Assembly (NCBI GenBank): GCA_037952775.1
Contig: JBANAY010000001.1
Location: 3,658,001-3,722,000 of the forward strand
Length of the DNA: 64,000 nt
Reading direction: 5' to 3'
Source: Clonostachys chloroleuca
Lineage: Eukaryota > Ascomycota > Sordariomycetes > Hypocreales > Bionectriaceae
The translations under genes and the position numbers were made by a program. Under the pieces are notes generated by a model. That model had not been told where the DNA came from and did no database searches. It saw only the letters and a list, made by a program, of their open reading frames with translations. Below, one piece after another: positions 1 through 11,245 of this stretch (within the stretch, counting starts at the first letter, position 1; each line of letters starts with the position of its first letter).

Positions 1-398
1 GAATGATACCCAGCATATCAGGTGTTTGGCTCTTGTTTTTGTTTTTTTCGGTTGCCATCGGGCATTGGCACAAGTATTGATTACACGCGTTTGATAGAAG
101 ACCATGATTGGTACGCGGTAAGAAGTTCTGCTTTTCGGGGTTGCTTCATCGTTGAGTTGTCTGTTGGCAATTGGCTACCAATGGTCTGACTTGGGACTGT
201 CATTTCTTCAAGCTTTTCAGAGACTTGGAGTTTCGGGCTGCTTTGCGGGTTTCTAATCTAGAGAGTCTCACCGAATAGATCTCACTGTATTTCAAATTTC
301 ACACAACTGCCGCCAATCATTTGTTTCCAGGTCAAGATTCGAAATGAAGATTTCAGTGATAAATTGAGCGTTTCGCGCTGATAGAGGTCATGATAGAA
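1..398. other. Flank downstream of RRP12, no gene seen
   Basis: AT-richer non-coding sequence that probably holds the RRP12 3' UTR and terminator. No ORF, RNA gene or repeat was recognised. Confidence 0.5.
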
Positions 399-3300
399 TC
401 ATATATATAGTGAACGGGTATTACCTATAGATTGGTAGATGCTTGAAGAGCGAAAAAAAACAGCTCTATGAAAAATCCTTTTAAACGCCTCACCTGCGAC
501 CACTCCTCTTTCCCTTGCCGACACCCGCCCCAGAAGGCCCATGCCTCTTGTCGACGCCCAAACCTCGTCTCCCGGCGGCGATCCCGCCGCGGCCGCTCCG
601 TCCCTCTCGCGGACCATCTCCTCCTCCCCTGCCCCCCGGATTCTGCCGTTGCCGCGGGGGCTGATCTTGTTCTTGATGGCGGCGGCCTCGCCGTCGTCCA
701 TCTCGTCCATCTCGTCGTCGTCCTTGGTCCTGCGGTTGGAGAACTTGAGTTTCCCGCCGCGGCCGCGCTTGGCGACGTCCTTGCCTTTGAGGGCGGCCAC
801 GTAGGCTCCCACGCCCGAGTTCTCCGGCTGGTCGACCTCCATGGCGTCGTTCTCGTCGTCGCTGTCCTTGCCGAGGATGAGCTTGCCGTCCGGGTCGTAC
901 CTGGCCTTGGTCTTGGTGGGCTTGCGCATCCTGACGGGCTTGGTGGAGGAGATGTTGGCGAGGGCCTTCTTGTCGAGGAGGTCGAGGGGCTCGTCGTCGT
1001 CCTCGAGAATGTACGTCTTTCCGCCTTTTTGGCTCTTCTTTGCTTGTTGTCGGGCGGGCGCCTCCCCTTCTGGGTCGTCCTCCTCTTCGGAGTCGCTGCT
1101 GTACAAGGCCTGGTCGAACTCGTTCTCGAACTGCCGCTTGGGCTGGTCCTCGTCGTCGTCGCCGCTGTCGTCGTCGTCATTGGCGGTCTTGGCGGCGTCC
1201 TTCTTCCGCTTTGTCCGCTCCTTGGTCTTGCGGATGTTGACAATCAGCTTCTTGTCCGCCTCGGGGCAATTCTTGTGGATGTTGTCGTAGCCGAAGCGGC
1301 GCACCATCCTCTCGAGGATGTGCTTGACCTTGGCCTTGAAGTGTCCCTTGTGCTCGTGGCTCCAGACGATCAGGTTGGGGACGAGCGTGGAGAGACGGGG
1401 CAGCATGAGCTCGACGGGGAGGCCGATGACGCACACCTTGACGAAGCCGAGGCAGCTCTTCACGATTTCGCGGTTGTTGGACGTCAGGAAAAGGTCCATT
1501 GTCTGGACTAAATCGGATAGAGTCTGTTCACTGAGTTGCGACCCGAATTCGAAGAGGAGACGGCTGATGGCTGTGATGGAGGCGGAGATCATGTGAGGGG
1601 TGCTGCCGGCCAGACCGGCGCTGACCATGGTGAAGTACTCCTCGATGTTGGCCGTTCCTGCCGGGGCTCCCTCGGGCATGTGTGGGACCTTGCTGTTGTC
1701 GATTTGGGCACCGTTTGCGGATATCATGCGGTGTCCCATCTGGACCAGCAGCTCGTAAGCTGTTTCTCTGGCCCTTTCGTTGTTCTCCTTGCAGCAGATA
1801 ACAACCTCGCTCAGGATGGCTGGGATAAAATGCAGGGAGTCATCGTTCACAAATGGAAGGAGGGTTATGATGGCTGCGAGACGTTCACGCCTGGCGGGGG
1901 CGGAAACCTTCTCAGTACTGGAGATGAAGAGGTTCTGGAGCTCCAGACCCCTTTCCCGGAGTGCTGCCTGGCCAATCTCAGAGCCAGCTAAGCGAGGAAT
2001 GAGCTTGTATGCCTTCTTTTGCAATTGAGGTTCCTCCTGCTTGTAAATAACCACCGAGGCAATCTCAAACAGGGAGGCGAAGCTCTCCCTGGGAAGGTAG
2101 GTAGACATTGTGATGACAAGATCCATCAAGGTTTGTGCAGTAGATGGCATGTGATCCTTGGGCTTTTGCTGTGACTTGTCCTTCTCGCTCTGCTGAGGGG
2201 AATTTTGAAGCTCTGTGGCCAGCATCTGGCTGACTCGGTTGAAAGTCTCCATGACCTCGGCCTCGGGCGCTATGCTCAGGAATGCATTGACGGTCTGAAG
2301 GATAGGGCCTCGGCTCTGTGGCAGTGTTTGTGTGTAGACATTGAACAGGACAGCAAGCATGTTGCCGGCGAATCCGCCCAGATGCTTGAGGTTTTCTCGG
2401 GCGGTGGAGCGGGTGATTCTGCTTTGGAGGAGGAGGTCTTCTTCCTCCTTGTCATCAATGTCGGCGATGGCCTGATTCGACTCCACAATGGTTCTGAGAG
2501 CGCGGCAGATGTCCAGTCGCAGGTCGACCTGCTTGTAGAGTAGGTTTGCGAGAATCTCCGCAAAAGACTGGTCGAAAGCCTGGACCAGGTCTAGGGGCAG
2601 ATCGCAATAGCCGGGAAGGATGGACCAAATCTGCTGCACAACTGTTTCGTAAATCTTTACCTCCATGGTCTTGGCCGCCTCGCCGTGGTCGAGAACCTTC
2701 TGGAACATGATTTCACTGAGAGGGACCATCTCGCTCCTGAAATGGTTGAGATTGGTGTTGCTGGTGTAATCTCTGAGGATGGGGAACATCCAAGCTCTGC
2801 CGTTCTGGCCCTTGACGGGCTTGATGAGGTTAAGGGGCAATACCGACAAAACAGCCTCCGGTCCCATGGCACGGATGGCCTTGCCGATGAGTTCATCTGC
2901 CTCCTTCTTGTTGCGGAAAGAAGAACTCTCGCGGATTTCACCTACAGTCTTAGCAACCCCCAGCAAGATGGGGTGGGCTCTCCAGCGCAGAGCATCGAAC
3001 ATGGCACCAAGAACGGTGAAGGTCTGAAGCCAAGCCGCCTGATACTGAACAGTGAGCAGGGATTCGGCCGTCTTGGCAATCTTCTCAAGGATCTTTTCGT
3101 CGTACACAGATGGCTCGGTGATCACCTGAGAGGGCACACAGTTTGCCATGAAGGAAACCAAGCACTCCGAAGCGGAAATTCGGATGTTTTCAGCAGGTGA
3201 CTGCAGGAACTGGGTAATCATTGTGAAGAGGCTGGGGAGGTTCTGGAACGTATCCTCTGGCTCGACTTGAGCGGAGACATCGTAGCCTCTTGACAGAATT

Positions 3301-4288
3301 GCGAGCCAAGGAGGTACAAGCTGGGTATCAGTGGCCGAAGGGCGCAATTCTGAAATAATTTCCATCAACCTTGGCAGCTTTGTAGATGAAATCTCATCGC
3401 TCATGCCCTCAAAGATTAGTTCAAAGATGTCAAAGGCAGCCATGGTCATATATTCGTTTCCAGTCTTGGCGATGCCCAGGAGCAATTCGCACAGAGACTC
3501 AATCTTCTTGCTGGGCCAACCGCCGCTGGCCGCGGCCACTGTCTTAACCAATTGGAGCGCATGAATCAAGGCAGGTTCGTTGGTGGTATCGGATGACTTC
3601 TTGCCCTTGCGCGCCTGGGCAACCTTGGCAGCCAGGTCTTCCAGGTTCTTCATGGCAGTCTGGGCACACATATCGGCAGCCGGATGGTCCAAGGAGGGGC
3701 TGGGAGGGGGATTCTGGAGAACTTTCTTGAGAGCATCCTGCGATCGCTTGCGCACCTTGGGGCGAGGATCCAAGGAGAGGTTGAGCAGACCTGCGACAGC
3801 CCGCCTCGGGCCAATCTGTGTGACGCCGAGTTCCCACGAGGCTGCATCTTGCGCAAGCAGCAGCGATTCTAAGCAGCCGATGGATGTTCTGAGGAGAATT
3901 GGCTCTGCCTCTTGCATCAAGAGGACGGGCGCAATAAGTGTGAGGATTTGGGTGAATTTGGATCGCAAGAGCGGCTGCGGGGCAAACGGTGTTACGACAT
4001 CGAGGAGGTAGACAACGGGCGTGGCGAGTTCGACATTGACGTTTCCGCTCGAGTTGGCCTGCTGGAGAAGAGCGAGGAGAGCAGCAAAGTAGCCCGTGGG
4101 AGTTGGCGCACTATTCTGGTCTTTGAGTGTCGACTCGATGGATTGGAGCACAACGACGGTCTGGCGCCAGGAGTGTTAGTACATGCATGGATCGTTCATC
4201 CTGGCTAGGAGAAACCTACCCGCTGCTGGCTCTGGAGGCCAGGGGACTTGATCTTATCCAGCTTCTCAGCTAACGACGGCGTCGCCAT
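399..4288 (-). CDS. rrp12: RRP12-like ribosomal RNA processing / pre-ribosome export protein
   Basis: HEAT/ARM-repeat protein of the RRP12 (NUC173) family, which in yeast helps export pre-40S and pre-60S particles and mature rRNA. Exon 1 is 4288-4220 (23 codons), followed by a 59-nt intron (4219-4161) with a consensus ACTAAC branch site. Exon 2 runs from 4160. About 1,276 residues as read. A long helical-repeat body (NUC173 region roughly residues 350-550) is followed by an acidic and basic low-complexity tail from about residue 1000, as expected for RRP12. Oddity: as given, the frame ends at 399 with an atypical tail. Adding one G to the C6 run at 632-637 (plus strand) instead gives a Gly/Arg-rich tail stopping at 490, which fits the family better. 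I think 490 is the real stop. Family assignment is firm; the last ~50 residues are uncertain. Confidence 0.93.
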
Positions 4289-4861
4289 TTTGAATGGTTT
4301 GCTGTGTCGATAGACCAAATAGAGAAGATGGTCGGTGAAATGATGTACATGGTAGCGGCACCAAAAAATCTTGAGAAAAATCCTTATCGCCATTTGGTGG
4401 GGTTTCGATAAGCGATACTGAAAAAGCTGGTAAAAGCCCAAACAGTGCCACTGGCCCACACTTGGAAGCTCTAAGTCATGAATCAAATATTCTCTGTTAG
4501 GAGTGAATTGAAAAAAGATAAATTAGTAGCAGGTCTAGTTTAATTGAGTAGTGCTATAAGCCAATGGAAAGACCGTCATTTCCTATGATTTTGTTCTTCA
4601 AATGCGATACCAATCATTGATCGCAAGAACCTTTGCAACGAAACCACTCTGAAAAGAGATAGACCAAATAATTCCAATTAGTCTTATTACTATCTGGAAC
4701 AGTGAGAGGGGGTTCGGTGCATCTTACAGTCATTCCGCTGGGCATCCATTCCTCTCAACCTGTTTTGCTTTCTGCAACATAAGGTATATATTACTAAATG
4801 ACATGCTGTCCGCCGTTGTAAACCTGAAAACTACGAGCCTGTGAGTTGAGATGATCATTAT
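4289..4861. other. Intergenic, RRP12 promoter and HET-gene 3' flank
   Basis: AT-rich spacer of 573 bp between two minus-strand genes. It should contain the RRP12 promoter and 5' UTR plus the 3' UTR of the HET-domain gene. No distinct motif seen. Confidence 0.5.
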
Positions 4862-6898
4862 TCATACAATCGTAAAAACCTCTTCCTTTTCCCCGAGCTT
4901 GAACGCCTCCCCATTCATGAGTCCATGGGCGTAGCATTCACCCAGCAGCGCCCAAGTGTCGCCTTGGGGTCTGAGCACGAACGGGGTCCGCCCGCCATAC
5001 AAAACGACAATCACGTCTCCCTTCTCCATCATGTCTGACCCGAGGACATAGTACCCCTCTGATGAGATGGCGAACCGGCGGTACCGCGTGACGAGCGTAG
5101 CTTCATGGCTCCACTTGAACGGCTCTCCCTCGGCAGCAAGCGCCTGTACCTCTTCAGTTATGCCGGCGTAGTTTCCGTCCCGGATGTGCAGAAGATAGGA
5201 GGCGGCTGCAGCCGTCCACCTAGACGTCGGGATCTCCTCATAGGGCTGTGAGCGATCAACGCCGATGCAGCCGTTGGTCAGGGTCTGCGTCATGGCGACG
5301 AATGCCGGCTCCTTGGTGCGCCTATATCTGGCGTTCAGGGATATCTCCTTTTGCCCGCTCACCTTTGTCCACATCTCCTCGAAAGATGTTGGATAATGCG
5401 AGTCGTATTTTCGTTTTGTCTTCTGCATTTGGAAATCACCATTCTGGAAAGTTCGGAAACAGCGCGAGATGGTATCTACACGCACACCGATTATATGGAG
5501 CAGCCGTTTGTTCTCGTCAATATCGAGCCTCGGGGAGGTATCACCGCATGCCTTGTGGGGGGTGGTAGGGCTCGCGAACATGTGCAACGGTAGGATCCTC
5601 CAATCCGGGACCCAAGTCGGCACGTATACCCGCCTCCGGTATATGCGGGCGATTCTTTTCGGCGAGCCGCAGGGCTGGCAAGCAGCAAGTAGAATGAGGG
5701 AGGAGGCATCTTTGAGGCTGCGAATCGCAACGTCGATGTACACCTCTTCGACCATGCGACTGTAGTCGGGCTTCAAGGACGCCAGGGCACTGCCGTTTGT
5801 TTGCATAGTATAGTGGCCTAGGAATGCGTAAACGCGGTCTCTGGGATCCTTGGCCTCCATATGCCTTGCGCGGTGAAGCTCGTACACGAAGTTCCCACGG
5901 TTGTGGGAATCATCATGGGCCGCTTCTGGGACGACGAACCGCTTATGCAGGTAGCGGATCGACGGCGTGTATATTTGGAAGTGAGTTCTGAGCGAGTGGT
6001 AATCAACGTTCAGCACAGCGGCCGCGGATGAGAGTTCATCCCACTCAATTTGAGAATCACCCCAGAATAGCGTTGCCGATGAGGCTGTGCCAATTTCTTG
6101 TACGATCCATATCCTAGAGAACTTTCCCCAGTGCGTTAGCAATTCGATACCAAGAAAGGTTGGAGTAATGACTTCGGTAAGAGTGTTGCTTACCCATGGC
6201 AACTTTGTAAGTTTAGATAGCGGGATCCAAGGTTCTCTGTTTTGAGCCAAGAGCTCTTCCGAGTACTGTTGTCGGAAGGTTTGATGTGCTGTTTCATCCT
6301 CAAAAACGGTATTTAAATACCTCACCATCTTCATTGCCTCTGGAGCAATGCCGTTTGGATCTTTACCCAGCCATACCAGCACACGGTCAGAGCCGTGATA
6401 TATCGAATTCATCAAGGGCACTTGCTGGCTCCGCTCTGCCACATCGTCCTGGTTGATACAGATCTGGTCCGCCCACACCCTTCTCGGGGTGTCCGGGGAC
6501 CGGATGCGAGCGAGAGCATCATGTGCACTCTGAGTGACTGAAAGATACTCCGAGTTGCATATGAGCTCTGCGCAGCGACCCCCTAGACCCCAGACATAGG
6601 ACACAGTCTCATACGGCTGGGCAGAGGCCAGGTCCTCGACGGACAGCTCGCCACGAAGCGAGTCACCAGACCCGCCCGGGAATAGAGTCAGGATGCGAAT
6701 TGAGGTTGAGTCCGTGAAACGGGTGTACTTGAATGTATGCCGGCCCTGTATCTCCGGAGTCGAGATCTGGCTATGAGCCATGGAGCGTCGTCCCCCTAGT
6801 ACGGCCGACGTTAGCTGAGATGATGCTCGACAAGCAGAACCGCCGAACGGTGTCAGCCATCGACGGGAGCACGCCCTTCTCAAGTGTGATATTGCCAT
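4862..6898 (-). CDS. HET-domain (heterokaryon incompatibility) protein
   Basis: Uninterrupted 678-residue ORF. The HET domain spans about residues 96-260. It contains the block YETVSYVWG (96-104) and the block RRVWADQICINQDDVAERSQ (139-158), followed by a Y-x-G-S-x-R-V-L-V-W-L-G stretch. The C-terminal block around GYYVLG and GDVIVVLYGG is also usual for this family. HET proteins trigger programmed cell death on fusion of incompatible hyphae and often have effector or sensor partners encoded nearby; none is evident here. The first ATG (6898) gives an Arg-rich, Ser-rich N-terminus of 39 residues resembling a mitochondrial presequence. A second ATG at 6781 (Met40) starts just before the region usually conserved, so the true start is open. 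No NACHT, ankyrin or WD40 partner domain is fused. Confidence 0.93.
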   Translation of the reverse strand: MAISHLRRACSRRWLTPFGGSACRASSQLTSAVLGGRRSMAHSQISTPEIQGRHTFKYTRFTDSTSIRILTLFPGGSGDSLRGELSVEDLASAQPYETVSYVWGLGGRCAELICNSEYLSVTQSAHDALARIRSPDTPRRVWADQICINQDDVAERSQQVPLMNSIYHGSDRVLVWLGKDPNGIAPEAMKMVRYLNTVFEDETAHQTFRQQYSEELLAQNREPWIPLSKLTKLPWVSNTLTEVITPTFLGIELLTHWGKFSRIWIVQEIGTASSATLFWGDSQIEWDELSSAAAVLNVDYHSLRTHFQIYTPSIRYLHKRFVVPEAAHDDSHNRGNFVYELHRARHMEAKDPRDRVYAFLGHYTMQTNGSALASLKPDYSRMVEEVYIDVAIRSLKDASSLILLAACQPCGSPKRIARIYRRRVYVPTWVPDWRILPLHMFASPTTPHKACGDTSPRLDIDENKRLLHIIGVRVDTISRCFRTFQNGDFQMQKTKRKYDSHYPTSFEEMWTKVSGQKEISLNARYRRTKEPAFVAMTQTLTNGCIGVDRSQPYEEIPTSRWTAAAASYLLHIRDGNYAGITEEVQALAAEGEPFKWSHEATLVTRYRRFAISSEGYYVLGSDMMEKGDVIVVLYGGRTPFVLRPQGDTWALLGECYAHGLMNGEAFKLGEKEEVFTIV

Positions 6899-7454
6899 TG
6901 TCTAATCTAGCATTGCTTAAGCAGGGAGATTGAAATTGAAGGACATGGCGCGACATGCAGCCGTATGACCTGCAGGCCAAGCGGCGTTCTAGGCTGGCGC
7001 TTCCTTCATCAACCAACACCCACTTTGCAAGGGTCTGCCTGGTCCATCACCCAACTGTGCCAAAACCGTGGGAGGGGATGCTTACAGAAAAGGTCGTTAT
7101 TATCGATGGTCCGCCGTTCTGGCACCTCGCGTTCGCTCTGTTGGCGTTTAATGAAAGGTCAGACGTTTTTTTTACCCGAAGGGCCACTTTATTCTTGCCG
7201 GGACTCGATCAGGAGTAATCAATCCGACCAAAACCAAACTAAGCTCCCAAGTCGCATAAGTTCTTTAACATGTCGTGGTATGGCTTCATCTAGTTTGCGT
7301 GTCTCACGTCGACATTCAAGTCATATCTCATCATCATCATTATCATCATTATATTCATTATTACAAATCTTACCATCAGAACGACCAAATGAAGATCAAA
7401 ATTGGAGAGAGCATGAACACCCTTCTTCCAGGCTCTTTGAACCATTCCCATATT
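6899..7454. other. Intergenic, HET-gene promoter and 3' flank of the next gene
   Basis: Non-coding 556 bp. Besides the CAT/ATT-rich microsatellite listed separately, I see no gene or clear regulatory motif. Confidence 0.5.
7323..7368. repeat. Imperfect ATC/ATT trinucleotide microsatellite
   Basis: Runs of CAT, ATC and ATT units in the 3' flank of the phosphatase-like gene. A second short CAT run at about 7507-7524 lies inside that gene and encodes consecutive aspartates. Confidence 0.6.
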
Positions 7455-9293
7455 CTACAGTGCTTCTCGCACGGCAGCAGGCTTAGCACCCAATATACTA
7501 ATCTGGTCATCATCATCATCATCAATCCTCCTTGTGACCGACCTTGAGAAGTTCTTAGTGATAACTCCTCCCAAACCCGGAATGGGCGGTTCGTGGCCGC
7601 GAAGCTCCCAGCTACCTACACGCTCATGGTGCATACCCTCTTGCGTTACATTAACGTCAGTGTCGCTAGGTTTCTTCTCTTCACGCTTGAAACCGCCGAA
7701 TGTCCTTTTGCGTTCATCTTCTCCCACGCGGCGCAACCGGAAACCGGCTACCATGTACAGAGCCAACACGACGAGTCCCATCACCGCAGCCATGACCAGA
7801 GCCCCAATTACGCCAGCAATGACCGGGTGTATGCTTTGTTTCCTGGTGAACATGCCACTGCTGTCGGTCTCATCCGAGGTTGAGGACAGTCCGCACCATG
7901 AGGATGTGGTAGCGCCGCAGACGTCACACCACTCAGTAGAATTGATACTCTTGCTTGACAACTGTCGAGAGAATGTGGTGTAAGAAACTGTGGATGCCCC
8001 ATATCCGGAATTGAACAGAGCATAATCTGCAAATTCCTCGCCCTCATCGGCACTGGCGCGATATCGGAATCGAATCTGTAGCTTTTCGGGGTCGAGATTC
8101 GTCTCGTATTTCCTGGGCACGTCTCCAACGAGCTCAAAGATCATGGCTGAGCCGGGTTCCGGAAGACTGGAGAAGGCGCCGGATCTAACGTTTTCTCGGT
8201 TGATCAATCCGCTTATGGAGAAAAAGGATAGCATGGGTTCGAGAGAGCCAAACATCAAGGTTAGCTTGTTCTGCTTTGCGCTGTTGGCAATCTCATTTCC
8301 AAATTGGCTGACAATTTTCGACGCCAGGGTTCGTCCGGCAACGGTGTAGAGCTGGTTCTTTGCGTCATCCGTCTCATCTACCGACTCGGTATATTTTCCA
8401 CGTTGGATCGCATACGCGTATGCTTTGAGGTTCATCAATGTTTCATTCGCATTATCAAGCCCCTCATGAGTAGTTTCGTTGTGAAGATACAAGTAGTTGA
8501 CGTAGTCGTAAATCTCATAAGCATTCCAAAAATTGGCGGTTTCATTGGTGACGACACCCTTTAATGGTCCGGATGCGAAAAGATCCCTATATAAAGAGGC
8601 ACTCTCATCGTATAGGTCTTTCATGTCTTGCCGCCCCCGTAGAGTAGAATCTGTTGCTGCTGTCCATTTGGTGCACCCAATATTTCCTTGAATACTGTTG
8701 AATCGGTTAAAATTACGGATGCCACTTCAGGAGAGACTTATCAACCGTTCTCACCTTGGAGAGTTCCGATCGGACGTAGCTGGTACCTGCAGCTTAGGAT
8801 ATTGGTACCCACCCAAGGGATAGTCAACTAATGCAGAACTGTTTCTTGCAAAATTGTGAGCTATCTCATCTCCACCAGCGAGTATGCTATATTCTTGTGT
8901 GACCGGTGGGTACAGTCCCTGAAGAAACGCCAGAGCACTCCCAACTGAAGCTTCTTCTTCAGCAGCCATCACTGTGAGCTTAGAGTTATCCAGAGCAGCT
9001 AGCTGCATGTCGTAGATAGGTGCCAGCCCGGTCGAGTTAGTGGTTGAATTGCCCCCACTGGACGACTTCTCATTCAGGTATCGCGATCGAAAAGCTGCAC
9101 CTTGCCTCGCCATTTGCTGAGCACCCTCTGGAGTGAGCACGGCAGGGCGAGTGCTGAGCTCGGGGACGCTTTCGCCATGATGAACATAAGCAATCACGGC
9201 CCATACCCTAGTGTTGTCCTTCTGGGTCTGAGCGAAGACCAGCGGGGTAATGGCCACTGCCCAGAGGGCTCCGGTTAATCCAGATGGGGGCAT
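7455..9293 (-). CDS. Membrane-anchored histidine-phosphatase-superfamily protein, degenerate active site
   Basis: Two exons, 9293-8755 and 8694-7455, joined over a 60-nt intron ending TTTTAACCGATTCAACAG; 592 residues. A signal peptide (residues 1-21, cleavage near VFA-QT) is followed by a histidine acid phosphatase fold with several N-glycosylation sequons. One transmembrane helix (about residues 479-502) precedes a basic, then charged cytosolic tail. The motif normally RHGxRxP reads HHGESVP here: the His and Gly remain, but both arginines are gone. The usual C-terminal His-Asp is not found where the aligned helix begins (FGSLEPMLSFF). It is therefore probably not a working phosphatase, and may be a receptor-like or structural cell-surface protein. 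Fold assignment is good; function is unknown. Confidence 0.85.
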
Positions 9294-11245
9294 AGTGGAG
9301 GAGAATATCGAATGCGTTCAACCACTAGAGAAAACCGCTGGCAATTCGAAATCCAATAGCTAGTAGATGAGGGGGCTCTGCGACCTTACAATGTCCTCTT
9401 ATTCAATTTCACAAGGCTGGGAGAAGAGGGGCCGGCATCAGAAAGCGAAGCTGTAGAGGCTGCATATTCAGCTCTGGCGTGCTGCAAGCTTATCAAATCA
9501 GGGCATTCATTGCCTTTGCATATTGTTCTCGCTGTGGGTATGATTACCACCTAAAGCCCGGGATGGCTCCCGCTGATATGCAGCAGCGAGAGCCAATGTG
9601 GTCAGTGTAAGCACAGAGGGGGCACACCACTTTGCTGCGGTGTGCGGGTCCTGGTGGGTAGTAGCGTGGACGATTCTGGTGATGTAGCATGCAGCTCTTA
9701 TCTGTCTTGGCAAGACCAGTCAAGCATCGCGATGAGGTTAAGTTGCTGCCTCATGCTCGAGACAGGGAGGGGCTCCAGCAGCAGCGAGAGAAGAGATGAG
9801 GGGCTGCGGATCATGTGTGCGTGTGGGGTTGTTTCCTCTCTTGCCCTCCTCGATCCGCATTTTGTCTATCGAGTCGGCGGCTTTGGCCCTGTACTTGCTT
9901 TGCTGCGCATATTGAGAAAACATCTTCTTTGGTCTTCGGGCAGTATGAGATGGTCGACACTTGCAAAGGGGCAGCTCTGAAGATCGGTCAGATTTGTGAA
10001 TCACCATGTAGTCCTTGCCACGGCCCATGCAATAGGCGTTTTCGATTGAGTAGCTCCCACTCCATCGCACGCATCGATATTCGCCATCTGGATTACGATC
10101 ATTAGCAGAGCGGAATTGGAGTATCCAAGTGGCTCTTGGTGCTGCCTACCCTAGCTAGGTATGTACCTAGGCACGCTGATGGCAGTGGATTTTGGGTAGG
10201 ATCATGACTGGCTTATCCAGTGGAGCCTCATCTTCAATCCCTTGAGTAATTCTCAATCTGCCAGCCCATGACTGGAAATGCTTGATCCAAGCCAGTCGGC
10301 CTTTTTCTCTTTCGGAAAGAGTTGATGGGACTTGGGCGCGTCTGCTTCGGCACTGCATGTGAAAATGAACACTTTGATTCATCCCGATAACAAACTAAGC
10401 TGAGAGGTGTCTCTCGTTATTACTAAGTCAGGGGAAAAGCCAGACCGAACCTCTTTCCCACCGAAATCAAATCTTATCAATCTACCACTGATCGAGGCCA
10501 TCGACCAAAAGGGCAAGGAAGGGTAGTAGGCGTTGGCCTCAGGCATGCACAGGAGTTGAGGTACTTCCCAGCCAAGTACCCTGGAATTAGACTCTGTATC
10601 ACTGTGCTAGCGAGAGCGACTTGCCAATTGGTATGCCAGCGCTCAGAATTTGCAAGCTGCAAATGGGCCGACCCTAGAAAGTCAACGCTCTCTTCAGGCC
10701 TGGCTTTTAAAACGTGACCCTGAGCTCAAGGGGCCGACAGCAGATGATAGCACGCGGACATCATGCACACACCAAATCGTCTAAACTTGTCATGCTAGGC
10801 CAACAAGTGTTTGTGCGACACAGGGGACACCAAGCCAGGTACCCAGAAGTCCAGATACTCTTATTCGAGTGGACCAGACCCACTTTAAACCTCGTTCAGC
10901 ACTAAAAGTCCAAACCTTCCTCGCTAGGTTTGCCTCGAACGAGGTAGAGGTACCTGCCAATTCCGAGACACCTGGTCAAGTAACGTCTCTACGGTTTTGC
11001 CCGTACCTGCCCAGTGAACTCAGGCTGGAGGTAGAGGCCCCCCTGCCTTGGAGGCTTTCCCTCCCTCCAACAGGCCCGACGATCTGTATGCATCTCTCTT
11101 CACAGCCGGTCACAGCGGTTTGTGTTCCCCGAAGAGCCTGCAAAGAAAAGATTTGCGCACATCCTGCCAGAAACTCACACGAATACGATTTTGCAAAGCG
11201 CCTTCTTCATGGGCTGGTCGCATGCTGCGACGCTCATCGCCGGCC
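9294..11245. other. Divergent intergenic region without a recognisable gene
   Basis: About 1.95 kb between the phosphatase-like gene (minus) and the KDM4-like gene (plus), so it contains both promoters. It has CCTAGG/TACCT-rich palindromic bits (for example around 10150-10172) but no supported ORF. Short ORFs here have no recognisable motif or splice context. Confidence 0.5.

Noticed and set aside
468..1511. Long ORF (347 codons) on the plus strand
   Set aside because: It lies antisense to the low-complexity end of RRP12. Val/Leu/Asp-rich composition reflects the GC-rich codons of the opposite strand; no motif.
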